NCBI RefSeq assembly: GCF_035594125.1 | Contig: NC_087178.1 | Span: forward strand, 10,401,008-10,465,007 | Direction: 5' to 3' | DNA: 64,000 bases | Source of the DNA: Scylla paramamosain | Lineage: Eukaryota > Arthropoda > Malacostraca > Decapoda > Portunidae | Shown: piece by piece, positions 59,701 to 64,000 of the stretch | Numbering within the stretch: the first letter of the stretch is position 1 | Layout: every line of letters starts with the position of its first letter | Program-made: the position numbers and the translations under genes | Notes under the pieces: generated by a model | What the model was told of the DNA's origin: nothing | The model's database searches: none | Seen by the model: the letters and a program-made list of their open reading frames with translations, nothing else

Positions 59701-59988
59701 TATATGGAAAAACCATATCATAACCAAAAATATTTATTTTGAGTGTATTTCATATTGTTAAGTAAGAACAATTTATCGAAACGACATTTCAATAAACGTG
59801 TCTGTTGAGTGTTTATGAAAGTGTTAGGCACCAAAACGCTGAAAAGAATTTGAAATAACCTATATGAGAAAACCAAATATTACAAATATTACAATATTAC
59901 AAAAAAGGTGTTTTTTTTCACATTATTAGGTACTAAAACGCCAAAATGCGTGAAACAAACGACTTTATCAGAAATGTGTCTTTTGAGT
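56778..59988 (+). repeat. 5-mer HOR satellite, left arm of copy C
   Basis: Collinear with the left arm of copy A, including the two monomers missing from B. Confidence 0.85.
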
Positions 59989-60167
59989 ATTTATCAGCGT
60001 GCCATGTTGCCCAAAATGTCTCTGTCAGCTGCAGGTTGAGGTTTCCCGTTAACCAAAATAAATGAATAAAAGGAAAATGAAATAAATAAATATAAATAAA
60101 TATAGAAAATAAAGTAATAGAAAGACAAATGAGTAAATAGATTAAAATAAATAAATAAATAAATAAA

Positions 60168-60544
60168 CGATGCCGGTGCCGATAACGATGCGATTTTCAC
60201 GATAACGAAGCGGATTTCACGATAACGATGCAGTTTTCACGATAACGATGCGATTTTCAAAAAGACGCGGGAATCAATTTAAACGAAGCGAGTTTCATAA
60301 TAACGATGCGGTTTTCACGATAACGAAGCAATTTTCACGATAACGACGCGGGAATCACATTAAACGAAGCGAGTTTCACGATAACGATGCGATTTTCACG
60401 ATAACGAAGCGAGTTTCACGATAACGACGCGGGAATCACATTAAACGAAGCGAATTTCACGATGACGACGCAGGAATCACATTAAACGAAGCGAGTTTTA
60501 CGATGACGACGCGGGAATCGCATTAAACGAAGCGAGTTTTCACG
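60168..60544. repeat. CpG-rich ~20-bp minisatellite, copy C
   Basis: Same unit order as copies A and B with no visible change in unit number. Confidence 0.92.
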
Positions 60545-60545
60545 A

Positions 60546-60834
60546 AGTGTGGGGACAGTGGCGCTGCAACCCTCCAGCCCCTCACACTGAACAAGAGGTC
60601 ATCAGAAAGACAATTTTGACAAACTCACCAGTCACTGCCATGGAAGGCGCACTCAATTTACTCCTTTGTAGTTAGGTCCTGAACGTTAATTTTGATGAAC
60701 TACTACACACAATTCACCAGACACTGTCACGGAAGGAGGAGCCCGTATCTCCCCATCAGGGCCCCAGTGGTGGCAGTATCTGGTGGTTGGTGCGTAGTGT
60801 TAACGATGGCCTCTTGTTGGGTGTGAGGGGCTGG
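60546..60834. repeat. Foldback element, copy C, first hairpin deleted
   Basis: The outer arms and the second hairpin are intact. About 53 bp covering the loop and right arm of the first hairpin are missing at GGCGCACTC|AATTTACTCC, so the first hairpin cannot form. Confidence 0.75.
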
Positions 60835-60859
60835 AAGTGGACGATCATATCTTAATAAG

Positions 60860-60983
60860 GAGGTAAAGGAGGAGCGGGACTTGCTGCCCGATCCCCGCCC
60901 TGGGCCCCGGGTGGAACCAGACAGCCACCCTCCCCTCCAGTACGCTCCCCCTGTCCTCCACGGGCCGGAACGAATTTTGGATG
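60860..60983 (+). CDS. Exon-like open frame, copy C
   Basis: Same reading as copy A over the whole frame, with the donor GTAAGT at 60984. It carries the Pro codon state of copy A. Confidence 0.3.
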
Positions 60984-61320
60984 GTAAGTTTCCGAATCGA
61001 GATTGAATTTTGCGATAAATATTAAATCGTCGTCAGTATATGAGAAGTGGTGTTGGTTGACGCGAGAGAGAAAATCGGTTCATCAGTGAGGCGAGACGAG
61101 GTTGTGCCTCTGAGTGCCCTGCGTATCCCTGTGTCTCTCATAATAGCAATTATTTATTTAGGGCAATGACTTCAGCTTGCCTACAGTGCGCATTTGAGGC
61201 GAGTTAGAAATAGATAAATCTTGGACGATATTATATGTGATTTTTAGATACAGTCATCGCATAACACTACTGATAACATGTTGGAATTGACAGGAACCAG
61301 GACAACCAATTGTCCCGGTA

Positions 61321-62194
<874 letters not shown>

Positions 62195-62378
62195 TCCTTG
62201 CTTGCTGTGGTGTTAATACTTATTAAGTTAATCAAACGTGAGCCTTCACCGCTCCAGAATGCCAGCGTGAGGGAGAAAGACGAGGGAACAATTACACTAG
62301 ATGAAGAATTGTATGAGAAAAAAGGATAATAATTTGGGTGATCCAAGTTATGAAGGTGATATCAAGGAAAGTTATTTT

Positions 62379-62776
<398 letters not shown>

Positions 62777-62787
62777 TTTTTTTTTAA

Positions 62788-63531
62788 GAATATAAAAACA
62801 TAAGAAGTAAGGGAAGCTGCAAGAAGCCATCAGACCTACACGTGGCAGTCCCTGTATGAATCCTACCTACCTATTTCCAGCTATCATCCCCATTCATAAA
62901 TCTGTCTAATCTTCTCTTAAAGCCCCTTAATGTCTTAACACTAAGAACTTGATTACTGAGTCTATTCATCAACCACTCTATTTGAGAACCAGTTTCTTCC
63001 TATCTCTTTTTTAAACCTAAGTTTTTCAAGATTCAACCCCAAATTTCTTGTTCAATCTTAATGATCTTAAGAATTTTGCTTACGTCCCCCTTGTTATAAC
63101 TCTTATACCACTTAAAGACTTCTATCAGGTCCCGTCTTAACCTACGTCTCTCTAAAGAATGGAAATTTAACAGCTTCAATCTCTTTATCCCCTGTATCCT
63201 TTTAGACATTCTCCTTTGTACTGATTCTAATAGACCTATATCCTTCCAGTAATATGGGGACCAGAACTGCACAGCGTAGTCTAGATGAGGTCTGACCAGT
63301 GCCAAATATAATTTTAACATTACTTGAGAACTTTTACTTTTAACACTCCTAAAAATTAATATTAATACCCTGTTTGCCCTGTTTCTGGCCTCTATGCATT
63401 GCTTTCCAAGACGGAGTTCACAGGTAACTATAACTTATAAATCTTTTTCGCACCCTGAACCTACCAGAGCTTTGTTATGTATTGTGTACATACTGTGTGG
63501 GTTTCTTCTAACTACGCTAAGATTTATGACT
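62788..63531 (-). mobile_element. CR1-type LINE 3' fragment, copy C
   Basis: The same fragment in the third unit; longest intact piece 63033-63320, with the HSLERRR state as in copy B. Stops are shared with A and B, so the fragment was already inactive before duplication. Confidence 0.85.
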
Positions 63532-63540
63532 TTCTTTTTT

Positions 63541-64000
63541 GTTTCTTAGCTACTAAAACATGTACAAAATCCCCAAAATGTATTCAAAATAACCTATATT
63601 GCTAAAGAAAACGCCATTATGAGAAACTTGTCTTATGAGTGTTTTTGAACTTCTTACGCACATAAACGTTAAAACTCTTTGTGAAGAAACAGAACAAAAT
63701 TACCAAAAATGTGTATTTTGAGTGTATTTCACATTGTTAGGTCCCATAACCCTAAACTGCATACAAAGCACCCTCTATGGGGAAACGGAACGAGATTTCC
63801 AGAAATGTGTCTTTGAAGTGTTTGTGAACGTGCTAGGCATCAAAAAGCTAAAAAGCATGGAAAGCACCATATATGGAAAATGAAAAAAAAAAGTATTATC
63901 AAAAACGTTTTTTTTTTCAGTGTTTTGAGCTACTTACGTAACAAAGTGCTAAAATGCATTCAACCCTGTATGGAAAGGAGAATAACTACCAAAAACAATC
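63541..64000 (+). repeat. 5-mer HOR satellite, start of right arm of copy C
   Basis: Satellite resumes after the CR1 fragment exactly as in A and B and runs off the window end. Confidence 0.85.

Overview
The window is eukaryotic, non-coding-rich DNA, most likely from an arthropod and probably a decapod crustacean. This rests on very dense long dinucleotide and trinucleotide microsatellites, spliced exons with GT/AG borders, a short CCTAA-type (arthropod telomere-like) run, and fragments of non-LTR retrotransposons. The species assignment is inference. No bacterial-type genes, tRNA, rRNA or CRISPR were seen.

Region 1 (1-6,667) is ordinary genic sequence. Three exons joined in consistent phase (363-446, 956-1017, 1272-1456) plus a terminal coding exon (2752-2907) belong to a plus-strand gene whose 5' part lies outside the window. 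A 5'-truncated non-LTR retrotransposon with a poly(A) tail sits in its last visible intron. A ~140-bp tandem repeat and many microsatellites follow. Two phase-compatible exons of a second gene lie on the minus strand (5970-6060 and 5293-5428), so the two genes converge. I recognise neither protein.

Region 2 (6,668-37,535) is one diverged satellite array built on a ~92-96 bp monomer. The monomers run in reverse orientation to ~8,322. From there to ~29,615 they run forward in a 12-monomer higher-order repeat (HOR) of ~1.1 kb, interrupted by three short inverted blocks that share the same left breakpoint. From ~29,616 the same monomer is organised as a different, 5-monomer HOR of ~475 bp.

Region 3 (34,349-64,000) is a tandem segmental duplication of an ~11.1-11.3 kb unit: copy A 34,349-45,675, copy B 45,676-56,777, copy C 56,778 to the window end. 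Each unit consists of 5-mer satellite flanking a ~3.5-kb non-satellite island. In order, the island holds an A/T-rich leader, a CpG-rich ~20-bp minisatellite, a nested inverted-repeat (foldback) element, a GC-rich exon-like open frame ending in a consensus splice donor, long CT and TTA microsatellites, and a minus-strand CR1-type LINE 3' fragment. The copy edges fall inside homologous satellite monomers, as expected for unequal exchange. Private deletions and shared substitutions indicate that B and C are closer to each other than to A.

The most unusual content is this layered repeat architecture: monomer, two HOR types, inverted blocks, then an 11-kb super-repeat carrying a palindromic CpG-rich island.
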